The notes beneath the pieces were generated by a model. The model did not search any database. It was not told the DNA's origin and saw only the letters and a list, made by a program, of their open reading frames with translations. Both the position numbers and the translations under genes were made by a program. Below, piece after piece: positions 1 to 6,978 of a stretch of 7,266 bases of DNA; the first letter of the stretch is position 1; each line of letters opens with the position of its first letter. This stretch comes from Wenzhouxiangellaceae bacterium (GTDB taxonomy: Bacteria; Pseudomonadota; Gammaproteobacteria; Xanthomonadales; Wenzhouxiangellaceae), in the NCBI GenBank assembly GCA_023258355.1, contig JALQZL010000076.1, forward strand, positions 1 through 7,266. The letters run 5' to 3'.

Positions 1-628
1 GAATCTCTTGATGAACTTGCAACATCAGTTGCTCTCTTATGCGCTCGGCTACCAGAAACCTCAAGGGGCGGTCTGTATATTCATCATCAGGGTACTGGGG
101 CTGACCAGAGGGTAGATGCTTAAAGACCTCATCCATCAAATCTTCAAGGCCTTGGCCACTTTTTGCACTGAGATAGACCACGCCGTCAAAAGCACAGGCT
201 TCTGTCAGCACTCGCGTTTTCTCCAACAGCACAGCTCGGTCACCCAATTGATCTATTTTATTAAAGGCTAAAATTTTGATCTGATTGGGTAGCTGTTTTA
301 ACTTTTCAATGATCACCTGGTCATCGGGTGTCATTTTTTGAGCATCAACCACCCAAACAACCACGTCCACATCCCGCAAGCCACTTTGGGCGACTCGATT
401 TAAACGCTGGTTCAGCAGGTGACGTTTTTGGGTGTGCATACCGGGTGTATCCACAAATACCGCCTGCCCCTCCGGTCGGCTAATCCAGCCTCGGATCGCA
501 TGTCGGGTGGTCTGTGGCTTATGCGTCACAATGGCCACCGGTTCCCCCACCAGGGCATTTATTAAGGTTGACTTACCCACATTTGGGCGACCGATCAGGG
601 CAACGTGTCCAAAACGGGACTCAGTCAT
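1..628 (-). CDS. era: GTPase Era, 3' part missing (window edge)
   Basis: Era is an essential Ras-like GTPase that binds 16S rRNA and helps the 30S subunit mature, at the ribosome and the inner face of the membrane. My translation from ATG 628 runs for 209 codons to the window edge. It shows all GTPase boxes: G1 GRPNVGKS at residues 13-20, a T-rich switch I (PQTTRH) at 38-43, G3 DTPG at 60-63, G4 NKID at 123-126 and G5 SAK at 154-156. ERIREQ at 195-200 marks the hinge into the KH RNA-binding domain, which lies outside the window (the family is usually about 300 residues). The ATG sits 8 bases inside the end of rnc, and upstream there is only a weak purine stretch, so translation is probably coupled to rnc. 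The rnc-era pairing is the usual one in this class. Nothing suggests a broken gene; the truncation is only the window end. Confidence 0.97.
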   Translation of the reverse strand, partial: MTESRFGHVALIGRPNVGKSTLINALVGEPVAIVTHKPQTTRHAIRGWISRPEGQAVFVDTPGMHTQKRHLLNQRLNRVAQSGLRDVDVVVWVVDAQKMTPDDQVIIEKLKQLPNQIKILAFNKIDQLGDRAVLLEKTRVLTEACAFDGVVYLSAKSGQGLEDLMDEVFKHLPSGQPQYPDDEYTDRPLRFLVAERIREQLMLQVHQEI

Positions 629-1301
629 CGCTACGTCTAGCCATCAATTGATCTAGCATCTTTTGGGCAGCCTCTTGCTCTGCTCTCCGGCGATTGGAGG
701 CCACTGCTTCGGTATCCTGCCAGTCACCCGCGATTCGACACGCCACACGAAACACTTTGGCATGATCAGCACCAGACTCACTAATGACCATGTAGTCAGG
801 CAATGGTTCGCCTCGCGCCTGCCGAAATTCTTGTAATCTCGTCTTGGGATCTTTAAGCGCTTCAGCAGAGGGTAAATTGTTGAGTCGATCAACCAATAAT
901 GACTCAACGATGCGATAGGCCTCATCAAATCCACCATCTAAGTAGATGGCGCCAATGATTGCCTCCACCAAATCGGCCAGTATCGATTCACGCAAGAATC
1001 CGCCGCTGCGTTTTTCACCAACCCCTAGTCGGAGATGGCGCCCCAACTCGAGATCTTTTGCAATTTCTGCCAAGGTGGCGCCTCGCACCAGCCGTGAGCG
1101 CAGGCGACTGAGATCTCCCTCCGGTGCGCCACTGTGATGACGGTAAAGCAGATCAGCTGCGACGAGATTCAGCAGGCTGTCACCCAGAAACTCAAGTCGC
1201 TCGTAGTGTGGCGAGCTATGGCTTCGATGTGTCAGCGCCTGGAGCAGGAGTGACCCATCGCGAAAAACGTAATCAATGCCTGGGACTTTATTCAATGGCA
1301 C
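621..1301 (-). CDS. rnc: Ribonuclease III
   Basis: RNase III is a cytoplasmic Mg-dependent endonuclease that cuts double-stranded RNA in rRNA precursors and regulated mRNAs. From GTG 1301 the product is 226 residues, the same length as E. coli RNase III. The signature ERLEFLGDS is at residues 34-42. The catalytic acidic set is intact: E34, E37, D41, E61 (in EGDLSR), D110 and E113 (in ESILADLVEA). The double-stranded RNA-binding domain starts at DPKTRLQEF near residue 151 and runs to the C-terminus. The frame stays open upstream to ATG 1394, but those 31 extra residues lie inside lepB and look unlike any RNase III N-terminus. I chose GTG 1301 on family length and alignment; another GTG at 1325 is possible, and neither has a strong ribosome binding site. 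The start overlaps the lepB end by 14 bases and the stop overlaps era by 8 bases, so coupled translation is likely. Confidence 0.95.
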   Translation of the reverse strand: MPLNKVPGIDYVFRDGSLLLQALTHRSHSSPHYERLEFLGDSLLNLVAADLLYRHHSGAPEGDLSRLRSRLVRGATLAEIAKDLELGRHLRLGVGEKRSGGFLRESILADLVEAIIGAIYLDGGFDEAYRIVESLLVDRLNNLPSAEALKDPKTRLQEFRQARGEPLPDYMVISESGADHAKVFRVACRIAGDWQDTEAVASNRRRAEQEAAQKMLDQLMARRSDD

Positions 1302-2064
1302 GACCGATACGATCCCACCCCACACAACCCACAGAGCAGTCCCAATGCATCCAGATACGTGTTGCCTTACCCACAAGATGACTTTCTGGCACAAATCCCC
1401 AAGAACGGCTATCGAGCGACTGATCCCGATTATCCCCCATCACAAAATAATGCCCCTCAGGCACCGTCCAAGTCTGTGTTCTCAGATCAGGTCGGTCAGG
1501 ATATAGAATGACTTGATGCTCAACGCCATCCAAAGACTCTTCAAACAGCTGCGGGCGCCTACCGGATGGATTCCGGTTAAGCCCCTCACCAATCCACATG
1601 CCCACCTGCTCTTGAGGCATCGGCTCGCCATTCACAAAAAGCAGTTTGTTTCGATAAGTGACCTCGTCACCGGGTAACCCAATGACCCGCTTGATGTAAT
1701 TGAGGTTGGTATCCTCTGGGTAACGAAAGACCATAATGTCTCCGCGCTCGGGACTACCGACCTCTAAGATTTTGGTGTTAGTTACCGGCAATCTAAGCCC
1801 ATAAGACCATTTATTGACGGCAATGAAGTCACCAATCAGTAGCGTGGGCATCATCGAACCCGATGGGATCTTAAACGGCTCAAAAACAAATGAACGGACA
1901 GTCACCACAATAAAAAAGACAGGAAAAAGCGATCCCAATGTCCCTAGCCAACGACTCAAAGCGCTATTGCGTGCTTCGGGATTCACCCGGTTTAGTAGGA
2001 AAAAAGTGACCCATAAAATGCCACTGAGGATCATCAACGCAGTCAATATCAGGGAATAATTCAT
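1288..2064 (-). CDS. lepB: Signal peptidase I (leader peptidase)
   Basis: LepB removes signal peptides from exported preproteins at the outer face of the inner membrane, using a Ser/Lys dyad. The 258-residue product has two hydrophobic segments, about residues 4-24 and 42-56, matching the two-span N-terminus of proteobacterial enzymes. The catalytic serine is S70 in IPSGSMMPTL, with S68 as the probable oxyanion-hole residue. The general base is K125 in NYIKR. Boxes C to E follow: RGDIMVF at 107-113, GLPGDEV at 129-135 and GDNRDQSLDSR at 210-220. It is shorter than the E. coli protein (324 residues), with the difference in the variable domain. Two cysteines, C243 and C247, are the only ones in the protein and sit near the C-terminus. 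The ATG at 2064 is preceded by GAGG eight bases upstream, in the 23-base gap after lepA, so the two genes are surely co-transcribed. In this cell it would process RseB and MucD among others. Confidence 0.97.
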   Translation of the reverse strand: MNYSLILTALMILSGILWVTFFLLNRVNPEARNSALSRWLGTLGSLFPVFFIVVTVRSFVFEPFKIPSGSMMPTLLIGDFIAVNKWSYGLRLPVTNTKILEVGSPERGDIMVFRYPEDTNLNYIKRVIGLPGDEVTYRNKLLFVNGEPMPQEQVGMWIGEGLNRNPSGRRPQLFEESLDGVEHQVILYPDRPDLRTQTWTVPEGHYFVMGDNRDQSLDSRSWGFVPESHLVGKATRIWMHWDCSVGCVGWDRIGRAIE

Positions 2065-2087
2065 AAACCGAACCTCAGCTACGAAAT

Positions 2088-3893
2088 CTATTTATCACTA
2101 TCCGTTCTCAACACGGCCAAGAAAGCCTCTTGAGGAATCTCAATGCGCCCCACTTGCTTCATGCGACGCTTGCCTGCTTTTTGTTTTTCTAACAGCTTTC
2201 GTTTACGCGTCACATCACCACCGTAACACTTTGCCGTCACATTTTTACGGTATGCCTTCACTGTCGATCTTGCAATCACGTGGGATCCGATGGCAGCTTG
2301 AATGGCGATGTCAAACATCTGTCTCGGGATCAAGTCCTTCATTCTTTCCGCCAACTCACGACCTCGTCGATCAGCAAGCTCCCTGTAGACGATAGAGCTC
2401 AACGCATCCACTTTCTCACCATTGATCAGCAAATCTAGTCGGACAAAAGGTCCGGCTTGATGGCGGGTAAATTCATATTCAAACGAGGCAAACCCTCGGC
2501 TGGCAGACTTGAGTCGATCAAAGAAGTCCATCACCACCTCAGCTAATGGCAACTCATAACTTAGTTGGACCTGTCCACCAAGAAATCGCATATCCACCTG
2601 TCGGCCACGCTTTTCCTCACACAATCCTATCACTGCGCCCACATAGTCTTGCGGAACCAAGATATTGGCTCGAATCAGGGGCTCTCGAATCTCTTTGATC
2701 TTGTTGACTGGTGGCAAACTGGCTGGATTATCGAGCATCTGAATGCTCCCGTCTGTCATCTCCAGTTCATAGATGACGGTGGGTGCCGTGGGGATCAGAT
2801 CAAGGTCATACTCTCGTTCCAGCCGCTCTTGGACAATCTCCATGTGGAGCATGCCCAAGAACCCACACCGAAACCCAAACCCGAGAGCCACGGAGGTTTC
2901 AGGCTCGTAGTTGAGTGCGGAATCATTGAGCTGAAGCTTATCCAGCGCCTCACGCAAATCGGGGTAGTCCGAAGAATCAACAGGAAAGATACCAGCGAAG
3001 ACACGCGGTTGCACCTTCTTGAAACCCGGCAGAGCGGCAGCAGCTGGCTTGGACACGCTCGTAATGGTATCGCCCACAGGCGCCCCATTGACTTCTTTGA
3101 TTCCCGCAGCAATGAACCCAACCTGACCACAACTGAGCACTGGGCTCGCGGTTCTCTTTGGCGTGAATATACCAATTTGATCTGCTGGGTGCTCATCACC
3201 AGAGGACATGATCCGAATTTTCTCACCCTTTTTCAATTGGCCACTCTTGATTCGAACCAGAGAGTTCACACCAAGGTAATTATCAAACCAAGAGTCGATG
3301 ATCAGTGCTTGCAAAGGCTCATCACTCTTGTCTTCTGGGGGCGGTATTTTTTGAACGATGGCCTCTAATACGGCTTCTATACCGAGACCAGTTTTGGCAC
3401 TGACAAGCAGTGCATCGGTGGCATCAATCCCGATGATGTCTTCGATTTGGCTGCGTACCCGATCAGGCTCTGCGGCCGGCAGATCAATTTTGTTGATCAC
3501 CGGAATCACTTCCAAGCCTTGCTCGACTGCCGTATAACAATTGGCCACACTTTGCGCCTCAACCCCTTGTGCCGCATCAACGATGAGAAGCGCGCCTTCA
3601 CATGCGGCTAAAGAGCGTGACACCTCATAGGAGAAATCGACATGGCCCGGTGTGTCAATAAAATTAAGCTGATAGGTCACACCATCATTGGCCGTGTAAT
3701 TTAGCGTCACACTCTGCGCTTTAATCGTGATGCCACGTTCACGCTCAATATCCATCGAGTCGAGCACCTGGGCAGCCATTTCGCGCTCAGTCAAGCCACC
3801 ACATAGCTGAATGAAGCGATCCGCGATAGTGGATTTGCCATGATCCACATGCGCAATGATCGAAAAATTTCGTATATGCTTTGTTTGACTCAT
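2088..3893 (-). CDS. lepA: Elongation factor 4 (LepA) GTPase
   Basis: LepA/EF4 is a ribosome-binding translational GTPase, reported to back-translocate or remodel stalled ribosomes and to assist 30S biogenesis. The 601-residue product (E. coli 599) is very close to the family throughout. Visible boxes are G1 AHVDHGKS at 14-21, switch I ERGIT at 51-55, G3 DTPGH at 79-83, G4 NKID at 133-136 and G5 SAKTG further on. Domain II follows, then the EF-G-like domain with LGFGFRCGFLGMLHMEI, and the LepA-specific C-terminal domain with AKCYGGDVTRKRKLLEKQK. I take ATG 3893 as start because MSQTKHIRNFS matches the family N-terminus; an in-frame GTG two codons upstream (3899) is possible. A GAG five bases before the ATG is a modest ribosome binding site. 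It is the first gene after a terminator and heads the lepA-lepB-rnc-era unit. Confidence 0.98.
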   Translation of the reverse strand: MSQTKHIRNFSIIAHVDHGKSTIADRFIQLCGGLTEREMAAQVLDSMDIERERGITIKAQSVTLNYTANDGVTYQLNFIDTPGHVDFSYEVSRSLAACEGALLIVDAAQGVEAQSVANCYTAVEQGLEVIPVINKIDLPAAEPDRVRSQIEDIIGIDATDALLVSAKTGLGIEAVLEAIVQKIPPPEDKSDEPLQALIIDSWFDNYLGVNSLVRIKSGQLKKGEKIRIMSSGDEHPADQIGIFTPKRTASPVLSCGQVGFIAAGIKEVNGAPVGDTITSVSKPAAAALPGFKKVQPRVFAGIFPVDSSDYPDLREALDKLQLNDSALNYEPETSVALGFGFRCGFLGMLHMEIVQERLEREYDLDLIPTAPTVIYELEMTDGSIQMLDNPASLPPVNKIKEIREPLIRANILVPQDYVGAVIGLCEEKRGRQVDMRFLGGQVQLSYELPLAEVVMDFFDRLKSASRGFASFEYEFTRHQAGPFVRLDLLINGEKVDALSSIVYRELADRRGRELAERMKDLIPRQMFDIAIQAAIGSHVIARSTVKAYRKNVTAKCYGGDVTRKRKLLEKQKAGKRRMKQVGRIEIPQEAFLAVLRTDSDK

Positions 3894-3920
3894 GCCCACT
3901 CAGCTCTAATACAGACCAGA

Positions 3921-3960
3921 TTGATAAAAGGGCCACCTCGCTCGCAGGCTAGGCGGCCCT
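3921..3960 (-). terminator. Intrinsic terminator after mucD / in the lepA leader
   Basis: Read on the minus strand, AGGGCCGCCT (3960-3951) pairs with AGGTGGCCCT (3938-3929) in a 10-bp stem with a single G-U pair and a 12-base loop, followed at once by a T-rich tail TTTTATC. This is a textbook rho-independent terminator for transcripts coming from mucD; there is no T-tract on the other strand, so it works in one direction only. It ends only about 28 bases before the lepA start. An outer 7-bp pairing, AGACCAG (3971-3965) with CTGGTCT (3919-3913), encloses the whole hairpin. Confidence 0.85.
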
Positions 3961-3973
3961 AAGACTGGTCTTC

Positions 3974-4005
3974 ATTATAAGCGGTTTCAGTGAGTTACTC
4001 TTCAA
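3974..4005 (-). promoter_or_regulatory. Candidate sigma-70 promoter for lepA operon
   Basis: On the minus strand a perfect -10 hexamer TATAAT lies at 3979-3974, just after the mucD stop. The best -35 match is TTGAAG at 4005-4000 inside the last mucD codons, but the spacer is 20 bases, longer than the preferred 17, and there is no extended TG motif. A transcript would start near 3967, upstream of the terminator hairpin, so that hairpin would lie in the lepA leader. The -10 match is seen; function as a promoter is inference and it may be chance. Confidence 0.35.
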
Positions 4006-5434
4006 TCTCTGGTGTGTAGGCGACAAAAGTGGCGGTGCCATTTCGTCGATGTAACAACAAAGACACAGGGCGACCTGGGGTAAGGTCTTCAACGATGGCA
4101 TTGAAGGCATCCATATCAGCCACAGGGCGGTTATTGATCATCAAAATAACGAACCCAGGACGCACTCCCTGTCTGTAGGCTGCCTCACTTTCTACCTGCG
4201 TGATCACCACCCCACCCTCTGGGTTACCCAGCTGCTCACGATCGGCCTCATTGCGAATCGGTTCGACAACAAGCCCCAAAGCATTGGTTGGCTCAACCGC
4301 GCCCTCAGGCTGTTCGCTTGCCAGCATCTCGGCTTCATCCAACTGCTTTACTCGAACCTGCAGGGTCTTGTATTCCCCCCATCTAAAAATATCTACCTCA
4401 GCCACATCGCCTGGCGCCACCATACCCACCAAAGGCGGTAACTCAGAGAAGATGTCCACGGATTCTCCGTTAAATGCCAAAATCACATCACCCACCTCGA
4501 TACCTGCCTCTGCTGCGGCGCTATCTGGCTCGACGCGGTTAATCAAAGCACCAGCAGGTCGTTCGAGACCGAGCGCGTCGGCCTTTTCTCGAGTCACCAC
4601 TTCAATCCCCACGCCCAAATAACCGCGTGATACTCGACCAAATTCTAGGAGCTGATCAATGGAATTCGCAGCGACTTCAATCGGAATTGAAAAAGACAGG
4701 CCAATGTTGCCGCCACCTGAACTCAATATCCACGAGTTAATACCCACCACGGTACCATCGGTTCGAATCAAAGGACCACCGGAATTACCACGGTTGATGG
4801 CGACATCTGACTGGATAAAGGGCACATACTGTTGTTGCCCTTGGCTTCGGCCCTTGGCGCTGACAATGCCGGCTGTGACAGACTGCTCGAATTGAAAGGG
4901 TGAACCAATGGCGATCACCCACTCCCCTGGCTTTAAATTGTCTGAATTTCCGAAGCGCAGCGTGGGCAAGTCCTTCGCATCAATGCGCAAAATAGCGATA
5001 TCGGTTTGTGCGTCTGACCCGACCAGTGGTGCCTCAAATTCGCGACGGTCTGATAAACGAACGATGATTTCATCCGCCTCATCAATGACGTGATGATTCG
5101 TCACGATCAACCCATCTGATTCCATGATGAAGCCTGATCCGCCACCCCGACGATCTGGTTGGGGTCGAGGGGCGCCGCCACCGAAGGGGTCACCAAAAAA
5201 TCTTCGAAAGAATTCTGGCATTTCCTCTGGCATGCCCTCTGGCATTACCCCTTCACGGGTGGTCTCTTGAGGCCGATCGCCAAAGCGACGTGTCTCAATG
5301 TTAACCACCGCAGGTATTGACTCCTCAACCAAGTCTGTGAAGTCCACGGGGGTGGCGCTTTTCACAGGAAAACTAAAGCCCATACCAATGAGCACTAAGG
5401 CGACAAGCATCCAAGATTTTCTCAGGCTATCCAT
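3995..5434 (-). CDS. mucD: Periplasmic serine protease MucD (HtrA/DegP family)
   Basis: MucD is an HtrA-type protease/chaperone that degrades misfolded envelope proteins and, in Pseudomonas, dampens AlgU (sigma-E) signalling. The 479-residue product starts with a Sec signal peptide (about 1-26: positive start, hydrophobic core, VKS before the likely cut). The trypsin-like domain carries H115 (TNHHVI), D145 (TDIAIL) and S218 (GNSGGP), the full triad. PDZ1 spans about 266-362 with binding loop YLGVGI at 272-277; PDZ2 spans about 385-470. The stretch between signal peptide and protease core holds an MPE-type tetrapeptide repeat (64-75) and a Gly/Pro/Arg-rich loop, corresponding to the LA-loop region of DegP. 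Its ATG has GGAG five bases upstream, in a 12-base gap after rseC, so it belongs to the rse operon, and a terminator follows it. DegP/DegQ or DegS are alternatives by family, but two PDZ domains plus location after rseC point to MucD. Confidence 0.95.
   Translation of the reverse strand: MDSLRKSWMLVALVLIGMGFSFPVKSATPVDFTDLVEESIPAVVNIETRRFGDRPQETTREGVMPEGMPEEMPEFFRRFFGDPFGGGAPRPQPDRRGGGSGFIMESDGLIVTNHHVIDEADEIIVRLSDRREFEAPLVGSDAQTDIAILRIDAKDLPTLRFGNSDNLKPGEWVIAIGSPFQFEQSVTAGIVSAKGRSQGQQQYVPFIQSDVAINRGNSGGPLIRTDGTVVGINSWILSSGGGNIGLSFSIPIEVAANSIDQLLEFGRVSRGYLGVGIEVVTREKADALGLERPAGALINRVEPDSAAAEAGIEVGDVILAFNGESVDIFSELPPLVGMVAPGDVAEVDIFRWGEYKTLQVRVKQLDEAEMLASEQPEGAVEPTNALGLVVEPIRNEADREQLGNPEGGVVITQVESEAAYRQGVRPGFVILMINNRPVADMDAFNAIVEDLTPGRPVSLLLHRRNGTATFVAYTPEIEE
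5212..5247 (-). repeat. Three-copy 12-base tandem repeat in mucD
   Basis: The octamer TCTGGCAT occurs on the plus strand at 5214-5221, 5226-5233 and 5238-5245, an exact 12-base period. On the coding strand it gives MPEG-MPEE-MPEF at MucD residues 64-75. It is in frame and lies in the flexible loop before the protease core, so copy number could vary without breaking the gene. Confidence 0.8.
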
Positions 5435-5446
5435 ACCTACTCCATA

Positions 5447-5935
5447 TCATGTTTCTGTTGTTTGTTCGGATTCAAGACAAGACAATGCTAAAACTGTGGG
5501 GGTCATAGATCGTGATCTCAAGTGACCAGCAATTGGAATTGATATCACCCCCAAAATAATCGCTAGCAATAACACAGCCAATTCAGGCAGGCCCTTGCCC
5601 TCCACGCCAAGCGCAGATGCCCCCGCAGTTAGTGCCAATACAAAACACACCACAGGGAGCCCATAGAGCCACAAGGCCCCCCTCACCAAGTCGGTGGGTG
5701 CCAGTCCAACGCGCACCCAGTCACCCACGCTTAGGTCAAAAGACACCGGAAGCGTCATCAAGCTTCCTGTTCTGGAAAATAACTGTGAAAAGACGCCCGC
5801 GCCACAACCCTCACCGGCAGCACACCGAGCACATTGCTCGTGGGTTTTGAACTGAATCGTGGCGCAGCCATCTGCTGAAGCCACAACCTGTCCATGCTGC
5901 CAGAGCCACTGGGATTGATCTGTCGACTGTCTCAC
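5447..5935 (-). CDS. rseC: RseC/MucC inner-membrane sigma-E regulator
   Basis: RseC (MucC) is a small inner-membrane protein of the sigma-E cluster; it modulates sigma-E activity mildly and its relatives are linked to redox maintenance (SoxR-reducing systems). The 162-residue product (E. coli 159) has the family Cys cluster C35-x2-C38-x5-C44-G after a short beta-rich N-terminal part (HGQVVASADG). Two hydrophobic segments follow, about 85-109 and 117-138, giving a two-span membrane protein with probably both ends in the cytoplasm. An additional cysteine, C24, precedes the cluster. It starts with GTG 5935, whose GTGA overlaps the rseB stop by four bases, indicating coupled translation; no strong ribosome binding site is seen. 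mucD begins 12 bases after its stop. Confidence 0.93.
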   Translation of the reverse strand: MRQSTDQSQWLWQHGQVVASADGCATIQFKTHEQCARCAAGEGCGAGVFSQLFSRTGSLMTLPVSFDLSVGDWVRVGLAPTDLVRGALWLYGLPVVCFVLALTAGASALGVEGKGLPELAVLLLAIILGVISIPIAGHLRSRSMTPTVLALSCLESEQTTET

Positions 5936-6978
5936 CGGGGGTCGTCACCATGGGCCTCGATCAGCTGTCGACCGACATATTCAACAGTTTGAGGCGGGAC
6001 CTGGCCCATGATGGTGAACTGACGAAGCCCCATCATGCCACTTAAAATGTGCACGCTCCCAACCGCTTCGAGCTTGGTGCCAACGGGCCTAACGGGCGCG
6101 TGATCAATGTAGATAGAGAAACTACTCAGGCCATCACTGAAGAGCAAGTGATCAAATGCCGTATTGTCTCGGCTACGACCATGATTGGCATCGACCAAAT
6201 GATAAAACTGGGGCACCTGCCTCGGCCCCCACAAAGGACGGAGCAAGCCACTGCGCCTTGAACTGAGCGCTGATGAGGTGTCATCCACTGTCTTTGTGGT
6301 TTCTTCGCCGGTACCGTCCATTGGCAAGGCCTTGGATGAACTGACTGACGCGGTTGAGCTGACCGCTCGCAAGTCATGATCAGAGATTCGAGCCCCGATA
6401 TCGATGGTCACAAAGACCTGCTCACCCAGTGATTGGCCTTGAGGGCTGAGGATCATTGACCGAAGCAACATCCCTGTATTCATCTCAAGCCACAAACGCT
6501 GACCATATCGAAACCCATCTTTGGGTCTGATATCGATGCGCTGCGCCTCATGATCTGCGATGCGTTCAACGTCGCCGAGGGTCAGTTCATAGGCATCTTC
6601 AAGCCTTGCCAGTTGGCTTAGGGGCTGATTAGGCATCAAGCGCTGCTGAAAGCCCGGCAACACACCCACGCCAGCATAGTCAAGATTGGCACTCATTTGA
6701 TCGCCGCTGCGGACCAATTCTCTTTTCGGTCCATTCAGCGCGTAGATCCGTTCTTCAATGACCTCAGGACTGACTCTGCGAATCACCTCATAGGCCTCAA
6801 TTTCATTGGCTCTCATTTGAACCAATGTGCCTCGGTAGCTCAAGTTGTCGACTGCAAACGCCATTCTATCGAGCCACTGCTGCGCCTGATCCTGCTGGGC
6901 ATAGGCGAAAGAGACTTGGACGATGATGGATAGAGTGAATGCGAGTCTCAACAGCGTCATGTTCATCAACCTGATCAT
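5932..6978 (-). CDS. rseB: RseB/MucB periplasmic regulator of sigma-E
   Basis: RseB binds the periplasmic part of RseA and shields it from the site-1 protease; off-target lipopolysaccharide or lipoprotein signals release it. The 348-residue product begins with a Sec signal peptide ending in AYA at about residue 27. A LolA-like lipid-binding domain spans roughly 28-205 (MAFAVDNLSYRGTLVQMR near the start; an RLWLEMNTGMLLRS strand region at 161-174). A small C-terminal domain covers about 245-345, with the family motif FSDGLSSFSIYID at 280-292. Between them lies a Ser/Thr-rich, low-complexity linker (about 205-243) that looks disordered. The ATG at 6978 overlaps the rseA stop as ATGA and has AGAAG just upstream; ATGs at 6966 and 6960 would also leave a signal peptide, so the exact start is less sure. 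Its end overlaps rseC by four bases. Confidence 0.94.
   Translation of the reverse strand: MIRLMNMTLLRLAFTLSIIVQVSFAYAQQDQAQQWLDRMAFAVDNLSYRGTLVQMRANEIEAYEVIRRVSPEVIEERIYALNGPKRELVRSGDQMSANLDYAGVGVLPGFQQRLMPNQPLSQLARLEDAYELTLGDVERIADHEAQRIDIRPKDGFRYGQRLWLEMNTGMLLRSMILSPQGQSLGEQVFVTIDIGARISDHDLRAVSSTASVSSSKALPMDGTGEETTKTVDDTSSALSSRRSGLLRPLWGPRQVPQFYHLVDANHGRSRDNTAFDHLLFSDGLSSFSIYIDHAPVRPVGTKLEAVGSVHILSGMMGLRQFTIMGQVPPQTVEYVGRQLIEAHGDDPR

Noticed and set aside
1302..1394. Longer rnc reading from ATG 1394 (257 residues)
   Set aside because: The extra 31 residues overlap lepB, do not resemble RNase III N-termini, and the GTG 1301 form has the exact usual family length.
2565..3368. 267-codon open frame on the plus strand, antisense to lepA
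   Set aside because: The translation has no recognisable domain and reads as a complement of highly conserved lepA codons; no ribosome binding site or promoter supports it.
3897..3899. In-frame GTG as lepA start
   Set aside because: Adds only two residues; ATG 3893 fits the family N-terminus better, though the GTG cannot be strictly excluded.
4200..4622. 140-codon plus-strand frame opposite mucD
   Set aside because: Low-complexity Ser/Pro/Thr-rich shadow of the mucD PDZ-coding region, with no independent support.
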